This document shows, in pieces, positions 27,801 through 39,800 of a DNA stretch of 64,000 nt (within the stretch, counting starts at the first letter, position 1; every line of letters starts with the position of its first letter). The stretch comes from Streptomyces sp. CB02923. GTDB taxonomy: Bacteria > Actinomycetota > Actinomycetes > Streptomycetales > Streptomycetaceae. The stretch is from positions 992,001 to 1,056,000 of the forward strand of contig NZ_LWKZ01000023.1 in NCBI RefSeq assembly GCF_001905005.1, in the 5' to 3' direction. The notes below the pieces were generated by a model. The model was not told where the DNA came from. It searched no databases and saw only the letters and a program-made list of their open reading frames with translations. The translations under genes and the position numbers were made by a program.

Positions 27801-30800
27801 CGGCTGCACCGCCTCTGCGGGCACGACCAGCTCTTCGACACCCTCCTGGTCTTCGAGAACCTCCCCTCGGAGACCTTGGGCAGGGGTACGGGGCCGCTGC
27901 GGGCTTCGGCCCTCCGGATCACCTCCGGCACGCACTACCCGCTGAGCCTGGCCGTCCTGCCCGGCGAACGGCTGAGCCTCAAACTGGGCCACCGCTCCGA
28001 CGTGTTCGACACACCTGCCGCGGCGGCCACCCTCCACCGCCTGGTCCGCGTCCTGAAGGCAGCGGCGGACGACCCGGACCGGCCGGTGAGCCGCCTCCCC
28101 GTCCTCTCACCCGCGGAACGCACCCGCGTACTGCACACCTGGAGCGCCCGGCCAGGCCCCGCGCCCACCCCGCGAACCTGGCCCGCCCTCTTCGAAGCCC
28201 AAGCCGCACGGACGCCCCACGCCACGGCGGTACGGAGCGCCGACGCCGCGCTCACCTACGCCGAACTCGACGCGGCGGCCGGCCGGCTGGCGCGGCTGAT
28301 CATCCCGTACGGCGCGGGCCCCGAGCGGACGGTGGCCGTCGCACTGCCCCGCTCCGCCGGACTGATCGTCGCGGTCCTGGCCGTCCTGAAGGCCGGAGCC
28401 GCCTACGTACCCCTGGACCCGGCCTACCCGGCCGCGCGGATCACGTCCCTGCTGCGCGACACCCGCCCGGTGCTGCTGCTCACGGACAGTGCCACCGCCG
28501 GGACCCTGCCGCCGGGCCCGGAGCCCCGCCTGACACCGGACGACCCGCACACCCGCACCCTGCTCGGCACGCTCCCGGGCACCCCCGTCCAGGACACCGA
28601 GCGCACCACGCCCTTGCTGCCCCAACACCCCGCCTACGTCATCCACACCTCCGGCTCGACCGGCCGTCCGAAGGGCGTACAGGTCCCGCACGAAGGCATC
28701 GCCGCACTCGCCGCCGCACAGATCGACCGCTTCGGTACCGGCCCCGGAAGCGTCGTCCTGCTCTTCGCCTCGCTGAGCTTCGACGCCTCCGTGTCCGACC
28801 TGTGCACCGCACTTCTCTCCGGAGCCACCCTGGCCGTCGCGCCCGCGGACACCCTCCTCGCCGGCCGGGAACTCACCGATGCCGTCGCACGGTTCGGCGT
28901 GACCCACCTGAAGCTGCCGCCGAGCGTCCTAGCCGGACTGCCGGCCGGGGCGCTGCCGCCGGAGGTCGCGCTCGCGGTGGCGGGGGAGCCGTGCTCCGCC
29001 GAACTGGCGGCGCGGTGGGCCGCCACACACCGCCTGGTGAATGTGTACGGGCCGACGGAGGCGACGGTGTGTGTGTTGATGTCGGGGTTGTTGTCGGTGG
29101 GGTTGTTGGGTGTTGGTGGTGGTGTGCCGTCGGTTGGTGTGCCGTTGGTTGGGGTGCGGGTGTTTGTGTTGGATGGGGGGTTGGGGCCGGTGGTGGTGGG
29201 TGTGGTGGGGGAGTTGTATGTGGCGGGGGTGGGGTTGGCGCGGGGGTATGTGGGGTGTGCGGGGTTGACGGCGGAGCGGTTTGTGGCGTGTCCGTTTGGT
29301 GGGGTGGGGGAGCGGATGTATCGGACGGGGGATTTGGTGCGGTGGCGTGGTGATGGGCAGTTGGAGTTTGTTGGGCGGGTGGATGAGCAGGTGAAGGTGC
29401 GGGGTTTTCGTGTGGAGCCGGGTGAGGTGGAGGCGGTTGTTGTTGGTCATCCGGGTGTTTCTCATGCTGTGGTGGTGGTGCGTGAGGACCGTCCGGGGGA
29501 CCGGAGGCTGGTCGCGTACGTGTCACTCGCGGACACGGGAACGGGCACGGGAACGAGAACGGGCGCGGATTCGGATGCGGGGGCGCCGACGCCCGGCGGT
29601 CTGCGCCGCTACCTGGGCGACCGGCTGCCCGCCCACCTGGTGCCTTCGGCCGTGGTCGTCCTGGACGCCCTGCCGCTCACCCCCAACGGCAAGCTGGACC
29701 CACGGGCCCTTCCCGAACCCCGGGGGGCCACGGCGGGACGCGGGCCGCGCGACGCCCGCGAGGAGATTCTGTGCGGCCTGTTCGCCGACGTGCTCGGGCT
29801 GCCGGAGGTGAGTGCCGAGGACGACTTCTTCGCACGGGGCGGGCACTCCCTCCTCGCGGTCCGGCTCGCCGGGCTGGCCCGCGCGGCGCTGGGCCGGGAG
29901 CTGACCATCCGTGCCCTGTTCGAGGCGCGTACCCCGGCTGCGCTGGCACGGCGCGTGGACGGAGCGGCGGCCGCCCGTCCCCCCGTCGTACGCGCCGGAC
30001 GGCCTGCCCGGCTGCCGCTGTCGTCCGCGCAACGGCGCCTGTGGTTCCTGCACCGGCTGGAGGGACCCGGCGCGACGTACAACGTGCCGCTGGTGCTGCG
30101 GCTGCGTGGCGCGGTGGACGCCGACGCGCTGGACGCGGCGCTGAGAGATGTGGTGGGACGCCACGAGGTGCTGCGGACGGTGTTCGCCGAGGCGTCGGAT
30201 GGCGAGCCGTACCAGGTGGTGCGCGGCCATGACGCGGACCGGCCCTGCCTGACGGTGACGTCCGTCGGGAAGGCGTCGGCCGACTTGCCCGAGGTGACGC
30301 AGGCCGCGCGGTACGCGTTCGACCTGTCCGGCGAACTGCCGCTGCGCGCCGAGCTCTTCCAGGGCCCCGGGGCCGAGTCGGTGCTGGTGCTCCTCGTCCA
30401 CCACATCGCCGCGGACGGGTGGTCCATGGTGCCGCTGTGGCGGGACGTGGCGACGGCGTACGAGGCGCGGGCAGAGGGTCGCACGCCGGAGTGGGGTGAG
30501 CTGCCGCTGCAGTACGCGGATTTCGCGCTGTGGCAGCAGGAGGTGGCAGGGAATGAGGCGGAGGGGGATGCCGGGTACGCGGCGCGGCACATCGCGTTCT
30601 GGCGGGAGGAACTGGCCGGTCTGCCGGACGGGTTGTCGTTGCCGTACGACCGTCCGCGACCGGCAGCCGGTGGCCACCGTGGCGCGGTCGTTCCGTTCCG
30701 GTGGGACGCGGAGCTGCACGGCCGGGTGGTGGAGCTGGCCCGGGGGTGTGGGGCGAGCGTGTTCATGGTGATGCAGGCCGCGCTGGCGGCGCTGCTGACG

Positions 30801-33800
30801 CGGCTGGGGGCCGGGACGGACATCCCGCTGGGGGCGCCGGTCGCGGGCCGGACCGACGCGGCCTGGGACGACGTGGTGGGGTTCTTCGTCAACACGCTGG
30901 TGCTGCGCACCGACACCTCCGGCGACCCCGCGTTCCGTGAACTGGTGGGCCGGGTGCGGGAGACGGACCTGCGGGCCTACGCTCATCAGGACGTACCGTT
31001 CGAACGGCTGGTCGAGGCGCTGAACCCGGAGCGCGCGGCCGACCGCAACCCGCGCTTCCAGATCGCCCTCGCCATGAACGGCACAGCCCCGGCCGGGTAC
31101 GGGCTCCCGGGCGTCGGGACCGAGCAGATCCACCTCGCCACCGGCACCTCGAAGATGGACCTCACCGTCACCGTACGGGAGCGCCGGGACGACGGGCGGG
31201 CTCCGGCCGGACTCGAAGGGGAGGCGGAGTTCCGTACGGACCTGTTCGACCCGGCCACCGTCGAAAGCCTGCTCGCGCGCCTGCGCAGGCTGCTGGAGGC
31301 GGCCGTCGAAGCCCCGCACCGGCCCATCGGCAGCCTGGAGATCCTGACCTCCGCCGAACGGCACGCGCTGCTGGGGACCGCTCAGGACACCTCCCGCGAG
31401 GTACCCGCGGCGACGCTGCCCGCACTGTTCGCGGCCCAGGTGGCCCGTACCCCCGACGCGGTGGCGGTCGCGTCACCCGACACCCGGCTCACCTACGCGG
31501 AACTGAACGCCCGCGCCAACCGCCTGGCCCGGCTGCTGGCCGCCCGGGGCGCGGGCCCGGAAGGCGTGGTGGCGCTGGCGCTGCCGCGCTCCCCGGACCT
31601 GGTCACGGCCGTGCTCGCCGTCCTGAAGGCCGGCGCGGCCCACCTGCCCCTCGACCCCGCCCACCCGGCCGCGCGCATCGCCTTCCTGCTCGACGACGCT
31701 GCCCCCGCCCTCCTGGTCACCGACCACGCGACCGGCACCGCGCTCCCCGGCCCGTCGTCCGTACCCCGCCTCCTCCTGGACGCGGACGACACCGGACGCG
31801 CCCTCGCGGACCGGCCGGACACCGACCTCACCGACGCCGACCGGCTCGCGCCCCTTGGGCCCGCGCACCCCGCCTACGTGATCCACACCTCCGGTTCCTC
31901 CGGGACGCCGAAGGGCGTGGTGGTCTCCCACCGCGGCATCGCCTCCCTCGCCGCGAGCCAGCGCGAACGCCTCGGCGCCGGGCCGGGCAGCCGGGTGCTG
32001 GCCTTCGCCTCACCCGGTTTCGACGCGTCGTTCTGGGAGCTGTGCATGGCTCTCCTGACGGGCGCCTGCCTCGTCACCGCGCCCCCGGACCGCCTGCTGC
32101 CGGGCACCCCCCTGGCCGAGACCGTGGCCGCGCACGGCGTGACCCATCTGACGCTGCCGCCCTCGTCCCTGGCGGCGCTCGCCCCCGGCAGCCTCCCCGC
32201 GGGCATCACGCTCGTGGTGGCGGGGGAGCCCTGCCCCGCCGACCTGGTGGAACGCTGGGCCCCTGGCCGCTCGATGGTCAACGCGTACGGGCCGACGGAG
32301 GCGACGGTGTGTGTGTTGATGTCGGGGTTGTTGTCGGTGGGGGTGTTGGGTGTTGGTGGTGGTGTGCCGTCGGTTGGTGTGCCGTTGGTTGGGGTGCGGG
32401 TGTTTGTGTTGGATGGGGGGTTGGGGCCGGTGGTGGTGGGTGTGGTGGGGGAGTTGTATGTGGCGGGGGTGGGGTTGGCGCGGGGGTATGTGGGGTGTGC
32501 GGGGTTGACGGCGGAGCGGTTTGTGGCGTGTCCGTTTGGTGGGGTGGGGGAGCGGATGTATCGGACGGGGGATTTGGTGCGGTGGCGTGGTGATGGGCAG
32601 TTGGAGTTTGTTGGGCGGGTGGATGAGCAGGTGAAGGTGCGGGGTTTTCGTGTGGAGCCGGGTGAGGTGGAGGCGGTTGTTGTTGGTCATCCGGGTGTTG
32701 CTCGTGCTGTGGTGGTGGTGCGTGAGGATCGTGCGGGGGACCGGCGGTTGGTCGCGTACGTGTCACTCGCAGACACGGGAACGGGCACGGGAACGAGAAC
32801 GGGCGCGGATTCGGGCGCGGGGGCGCCGACGCCCGGCGGGCTGCGCCGATACCTGAGCGACCGGCTGCCCGCCCACCTGGTGCCTTCGGCGGTCGTCGTC
32901 CTGGACGCCCTGCCGCTCACCCCCAACGGCAAGCTGGACCGCCGTGCGCTGCCCGCCCCGGACACCGCTGAGCGCGCCGCCTCCGGCCGCTCCCCCCGCA
33001 CGCCCGGGGAAGAGGCGATGTGCGGCTTGTTCGCCGAGGTGCTCGGCGTGCCCGCGGTCGGCGCCGAGGACGGCTTCTTCGCGCTCGGCGGCCACTCCCT
33101 GCTCGCCACCCGGCTGGTCGACCGGGTCCGCACCGCCCTGGGCGCGGAACTCGAACTCCGCGCCGTCTTCGAGACACCGACCCCCGCCGCCCTGGCCGCC
33201 CGGCTCGGCACCGCGGCCCGCCCGCGCCCGGCGCTCCGCCCGCGCCCCCGGCCCGCCCGGGTGCCGCTGTCGTTCGGCCAGCGGCGCCTGTGGACGCTGC
33301 ACCGCATGACGGGGCCGAGCCCCGCGTACAACGTGCCGCTGGTGCTGCGGCTGCGCGGCGCGGTGGACGCCGACGCGCTGGACGCGGCGCTGGGGGACGT
33401 GATGGAGCGGCACGAGGTGCTGCGGACGGTGTTCGCCGAGGCGGCGGACGGCGAGCCGTACCAGGTGACGCGGCCGGCCGTCGGGCCTTTCCTCGTCCGG
33501 GCACCGGCCGCGTACCGGTCGGCCGAGGTGTTGGCGAGCGCGGTGTGCCGCGCGACGCGCCACAGGTTCGATCTCGCAGCGGAACTCCCGTTCCGTGCGT
33601 CGCTGTTCCCGTGCGCCGACGGCGGCGAGTCGGTGCTGGTGCTCCTCGTCCACCACATCGCCGCGGACGGGTGGTCCATGGCGCCGCTGTGGCGGGACGT
33701 GGCGACGGCGTACGAGGCGCGGGCAGGCGGCCGTGCGCCGGAGTGGGCTGCGCTGCCGGTGCAGTATGCGGATTTCGCGCTGTGGCAGCGGGAGGCGGCG

Positions 33801-36800
33801 GGGGATGAGGTGGCGGGGGACACCGGGTACGCGGCGCCGCACATCGCGTTCTGGCGGGAGGAACTGGCCGGTCTGCCGAGCCAGTTGACGCTGCCGTACG
33901 ACCGCTCGCGGCCGAGCGACCCCCGCCGCCGGGGCGCGGTCGTCCCGTTCCGGTGGGACACGGAGCTGCACGGCCGGGTGATGGAACTGGCCAGGACACA
34001 CGGGGCGAGCGTGTTCATGGTGGTGCAGGCCGCCGTGGCGGCGCTGCTGACCCGGCTCGGAGCGGGGACGGACATCCCACTGGGCACACCCGTCGCAGGC
34101 CGTACCGACGCCGCACTGGACGAGGTCGTCGGATTCTTCGTCAACACGCTGGTGCTGCGCACCGACACCTCCGGCGACCCGTCGTTCCACGATCTGGTCC
34201 AGCGGGTCAGGGAGCGTGACCTGCGGGCGTACGCGCACCAGGACGTGCCCTTCGAACGGATCGTCGAGGCACTGAACCCGGACCGTTCCGCCGACCGCAA
34301 CCCGCTCTTCCAGGTGGCCCTCGCCGTGGACACGGCGTCCGGCGACGCGCCCGCCCTGCCCGGGGTGGCGGTCGAGCGGGAGGAGGCGCACACCGGCACC
34401 GCCAAGTTCGACCTCTCCTTCCGCCTCACCGAGCAGCGGGGACCGGGCGGGCGGCCCGCCGGGATCGACGGTTCGGTGGAGTTCGCCACCGCCCTGTTCG
34501 ACCGCGGCACCGCCGAAATCCTGGCCGTACGGCTGCGACGGCTCCTGACGGCGGTCGTCACCCGGCCCGACCGGCCCATCGGGCAGGCGGACATCCTCTC
34601 CGCGGGCGAGCGCCGCCTGCTGCTGCACCGGTGGAGCGGCCCGGCACGCGGACTGCCGACGGGCCTCCTGCCCACGCTGTTCGAGGAACGGGCCGCCAGG
34701 GAACCCGACGCGCCCGCCCTCGTCGAAGGGGCGCGGTCGGCGACGTACGCGGAGACCAACGCCGACGCCAACCGCCTCGCCCACCTCCTGACCACCCGCG
34801 GCGCGGGACCGGAACGCGTCGTCGCCCTCTGCCTGCCGCGCTCCGCCACGGCCGTCCGGGCCGCCCTCGCCGTGGCCAAGACGGGCGCCGCCCACCTGCC
34901 CGTGGATCCCGCGCTGCCGCGCGAGCGGATCGCGTACCTGCTCCGCGACACCGCCCCCGTCGTCGTCGTGACCACCGCCGACGCCGCCCGCAAGGTGCCG
35001 CCGGACGGGCCGCCGCACCTCGTCCTGGACACCGCCGGGACGATCCGTTCCCTCGCCGGGCAGCCGGACCACGACCCCACCGACGCCGACCGGCTCGCGC
35101 CCCTCCGGCCCGCGCACCCCGCCTACGTCATCCACACCTCCGGCTCCACCGGCACGCCCAAGGGCGTCGTGGTGACCCACACGGGCCTGCACGCCCTCGC
35201 CGCCGCCCAGGTGGCCCGCTTCGGCCTGCGCCCCGGCAGCCGGGTGCTCCAGCTCGCCTCACCCAGCTTCGACGCGTCGGTGATGGAGACGCTGATGGCC
35301 TTCGCGTCGGGGGCCGCCCTGGTCGTGCCGCCGGCCGGTCCGCTGGGCGGCGAAGCCCTGGCGGACTTCCTGGCCCGGGAGCGTGTCACGCATTGCCTGG
35401 TCCCGCCGACGGTGCTGGCCGGTGTCCCGCACACCGCGCTGCCGGACCTGGAAACCCTGGTCATCGGAGGCGAGGCGGGCACCGGAGAGCTGGTGGCCCG
35501 CTGGTCGCCCGGCCGCCGCATGATCAACGCGTACGGCCCGACCGAGACGACGGTCTGCGCCACCCTCAGCGAGCCCCTGCACAGCACCGGCACCCCGCCG
35601 ATCGGCGCGCCCGTCACCCACAGCCGCGCCTACGTGCTGGACGCCGCGCTGCGGCCGGTACCGCCGGGCGTCGCGGGGGAGCTGTACCTGGCGGGGGCCG
35701 GACTGGCCCGGGGCTACGCGAACCGCCCGGGGCCGACCGCCGAGCGGTTCGTGGCGTGCCCGTTCGGGGCCGCGGGGGAGCGGATGTACCGGACCGGGGA
35801 CCTGGCACGGTGGCGCGTCGACGGGCAGCTGGAGTTCGCCGGGCGGGCGGACGACCAGGTGAAGGTACGCGGATTCCGCGTCGAACCGGGCGAGATCGAA
35901 GCGGCCCTCACCGCCCACCCCGCCGTCGCCCGCGCCGCCGTCACCGTCCGCACGGACGCGTCCGGCACCGCGCGGCTCGTCGGCTACGTGGTCGCCGCAC
36001 CGGAGGGCCCCGCGCCCGGACCCGGCCCCGTACGGGAGTTCCTGCGCGCCCGGCTGCCCGATCACCTGGTCCCGGCCGCCGTCGTCACGCTGGACACGCT
36101 CCCGCTGACGCTCGGCGGCAAACTTGACCGGGACGCCCTGCCCGACCCGGGCTTCACCCCGGCACCGGCCGGACGCGCACCCCGCACACCTGAAGAAGAA
36201 GTGCTGTGCGGCCTGTTCGCCGAGGTACTGCGACTGCCCTCGGCCGGGGTGGACGACGACTTCTTCGACCTCGGCGGCGACTCCCTGCTGGCCACCAGGC
36301 TGGCCGGGCGCATCCGCGCCGTCCTCGGCACCGAACTCGACCTCCGGGGCTTCTTCGCCTCCCCGACCGTCGCCGGCACGGCCGGGCGCCTGCGTACCGC
36401 CCGGCGGGCCCGGCCCGTGCTGCGCCCCGCGGCCCGGCCGGAGACGGTGCCGCTGTCCCACGCCCAGCGCCGCCTCTGGTTCCTGCACCGTATGGAGGGG
36501 CCGAGCGCCACGTACAACATTCCCCTGGCCATGCGGCTCACCGGCCCGCTGGACGCCTCAGCGCTGCGTGCGGCGCTGGTGGACGTGATGGAACGGCACG
36601 AGGTGCTGCGCACCGTACTGCCCGAGACCGGTGGCGTGCCCCGGCAGAAGGTGCTCGGCCGGGACGCCGCGCACGCCGTCGTCACCGTCACGGACGCGAC
36701 CGGCGCGGACGAGGCGGAGGTGAGCGCGCGGGTCCGCGCGGCGGCCCGCCGGTCCGTCGACCTGACCCGTGAACTCCCGCTCCGCGCCGACCTGCTCGTC

Positions 36801-39800
36801 CTCGGCCCCGGGGAACACGTCCTGGTGCTCGTCGTCCACCACATCGCCGCCGACGGCTGGTCCCTCGGCCCCCTGTGGCGCGACCTCGCCCACGCCTACA
36901 CCGCCCGCCGCGCAGGCCGCCTGCCCGGCCTGCCGCCGCCACCCGTCCAGTACGCCGACTACACCCTCTGGCAGCACGAACTCCTCGGCGATCCCGACGA
37001 CCCGGACAGCCTCCTCGCCGAACAGCTCGCCTACTGGACCGGGCACCTGCGCGACCTGCCCGACCAGCTGACGCTGCCCACCGACCGGCCGCGCCCGGCC
37101 GTGCCCTCGGGACGTGGCGAGATTCTGGCCTTCTCCTGGGACGCGACGGCACACCGGCGGCTCGCCGCGCTCGCCCGGGACTGCGGGGCGAGCGTGTTCA
37201 TGGTCGTGCAGGCCGCGCTGGCCGCGCTGCTGACCCGGCTGGGCGCCGGTACCGACATCCCCATCGGCACCCCCGCCGCCGGACGGACCGACGCGGCGCT
37301 CGACGACGTCGTGGGCTTCTTCGTCAACACCCTCGTGCTGCGGACCGACACCTCCGGCGACCCCGCCTTCCGCGAACTCGTCGCCCGCGTACGGGACGTG
37401 AACCTCGCCGCGTACGCCCATCAGGACGTCCCCTTCGAGCGCCTCGTCGAAGCCCTCAACCCGCCCCGCACGGCCGCCCGCCACCCGCTCTTCCAGACGC
37501 TGCTGACCTGGCAGTCCGCCACCGGCCGGGAACGGGAACTGCCCGGCGTCACCGTCACCCCGCTGTCCGCCGGGACCGGGACCGCCCGGCTCGACATGGA
37601 GATCAACGCCACCGAACACCGCGCGCCGGACGGCACCCCCGCCGGTGTCGAGGCGATGGTCGAATTCAGCACCGACCTCTTCGACCGCCCCACCGTCGAG
37701 ACCTTCGTGGCGCGGCTGCGCCGGATCGCCGACGCCGCGGCGGACGACCCCGGCCGGCGGATCAGCCGTACGGACCTCCGTACCGACCGTGAACGGCGCA
37801 CCCTGCGCGAGCTGAACGACACCGCGCACGGCGTGCCCGGCCTGGTCCTCCCGCGCCTCTTCGAGGACCGGGCGGCCACGACACCCGACGCGCCCGCCCT
37901 GGTCTCCGACGACCGCACCCTCACCTACGCCGAACTGAACGCCTCGGCGAACCGCCTGGCCCGCCTGCTGGCCGCCCGCGGCGCCGGGCCGGAAAGCGTC
38001 GTCGCCCTGGCGCTGCCCCGCACCCCGGCCATGGTCACCGCCGTCCTCGCCGTCCTCAAGGCGGGCGCCGCCTACCTGTTCCTGGACCCCGGACACCCCG
38101 CCGGACGCCTCGCCTTCATGCTCGGCGACACCCGTCCCGTCCTGCTGGTCACGGACCGGGCCACCGCACCGGCGCTCCCGGCCACGGACATCCCGCGCCT
38201 GGTCCTGGACGGGACGCCCGCCGCCGACCTCCCCGCCGCCGACCTCCCCGCATCCGACCTCCCCGCCACCAACCTCACCGACGCCGACCGGCGTGCCCCC
38301 CTCGAACCGCTGCACCCCGCGTACGTCATCTACACCTCCGGCTCCACCGGCACCCCCAAGGGCGTCGTCGGCCTGCACCGGGGATGCGTCAACCGCCTGC
38401 TGTGGTGCGCCCGCGCCTACCCCTGGCACCCCGGGCAGCCGGTGCTCGCCAAGACGACGCTGAGCTTCATCGACGGCACCACCGAACTGCTGGGCGCACT
38501 GCTGCACGGCGCGCCGGTGATCCTCGCGGACTCCCTCACCGCCCGCAGCCCGGCGGAACTGGCCGCCCTCGTCGCCCGGCACCGCGCCACCCGCATCACC
38601 GTCGTGCCCAGCCTGCTGGCCGCCCTCCTGGACGGGGACACGGGGCTGCTGGTGACCTGCCGCCTGTGGGTGACCAGCGGCGAGGCCCTGCCGCCCGCCC
38701 TCTCGCAGCGGTTCGCCGAAGCCCTCCCGCACGCCCGGCTGGTGAACCTCTACGGCGCGTCCGAAGCCAGCGGCGACAGTCTGCACGCCGTCGCGCACGG
38801 CCCCGACGTGGCGGCCGGACGGCCCGTCTGGAACACCCGCGTACACGTCCTGGACGCCACCCTGCGCCCGGTACCGCCGGGGGTGCCGGGCGAGATCCAC
38901 CTGACCGGCACCGGCCTGGCCCGCGGCTATCTGCACCGCCCCGCGCTCACCGCCGAACGCTTCGTCGCCGATCCCTTCGGCGCGCCCGGCGAACGGATGT
39001 ACCGCACCGGCGACCTGGGACGGCAGCGCCCGGACGGCGTCGTGGAGTACCTCGGCAGGCTGGACGACCAGGTGCAGGTCAACGGCGTACGGATCGAGCC
39101 GGGCGAGGTGCAGGCCGCGGTCCTCGCCCACCCGGACGTGCACCGCGCCGCCGTGGCGGTCCGTGAGGACACCCCCGGCCGCCGACAGCTCGTCGCGTAC
39201 GCGGTCCCCGCGCCCGGCGCGGAGCCGGACCCCGCGCAGGTACGGCGGTTCCTGCGGGCCCGGCTGCCGCAGTTCATGGTCCCGGCCGCCGTCGTCCTCC
39301 TGGACGACCTGCCGCTGACCGCCAACGGCAAACTGGACCGGCGCGCGCTGCCCGCCCCCGTCTTCACCACGGCGGAGAACGGCCGGGCACCGGGCACCCC
39401 TCCCGAGGAGATGATGGGCGCGCTCTTCGCCGAAGTGCTCGGCCTGCCGTCCGTGGGCCCCGACGACGGGTTCTTCGACCTCGGCGGCGACTCGCTGCTG
39501 GCGGCCCGCCTCACCAGCCGCGTCCGGGCGGTCTTCGGCACCGACCCGGGCATCCGCGCCCTGTTCGAGGCCCAGTCGCCCGCCGGGCTGGTACGGGCCC
39601 TGGGCGCCGCGGGCGACGAGGCCACCGCCACCGCCGACGCACTGGGCGTCCTGCTGCCGCTGCGCCCGCGGGGCAGCCGCCCGCCGCTGTTCTGCGTCCA
39701 CCCCGCGTCGGGCATCAGCTGGCCGTACGCCGGCCTCATGCGTCACCTCGACGACCGCCCGGTCCACGGCCTCCAGGCCCGCGGCCTGACCGAGCCCGCC

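Larger units (their letters stand above)
29961..33215 (+). other. NRPS module 4: C-A-T, phenylalanine predicted
   Basis: LCL-type C domain (HHIAADGWSMVPLW). The A code is D-A-W-T-V-A-A-V-C-K, identical to known Phe-activating pockets (GrsA: DAWTIAAICK). From A5 to A10 the DNA is the second copy of the skewed repeat shared with module 3, yet the pocket residues upstream of it differ from module 3. Confidence 0.8.

Noticed and set aside
22320..28037. 1,905-codon open frame antisense to the NRPS (also 36558-40397, 18495-22274 and 12133-15726 on the minus strand)
   Set aside because: These are GC-bias shadows: no start signal, no recognisable motifs, Gly/Arg/Ala-rich nonsense, and fully antisense to strongly supported genes.
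29045..29500. Skewed segment as a foreign insertion or sequencing error
   Set aside because: The reading frame and all A5-A8 motifs are intact, and a second near-identical copy occurs at the equivalent position of the next module.
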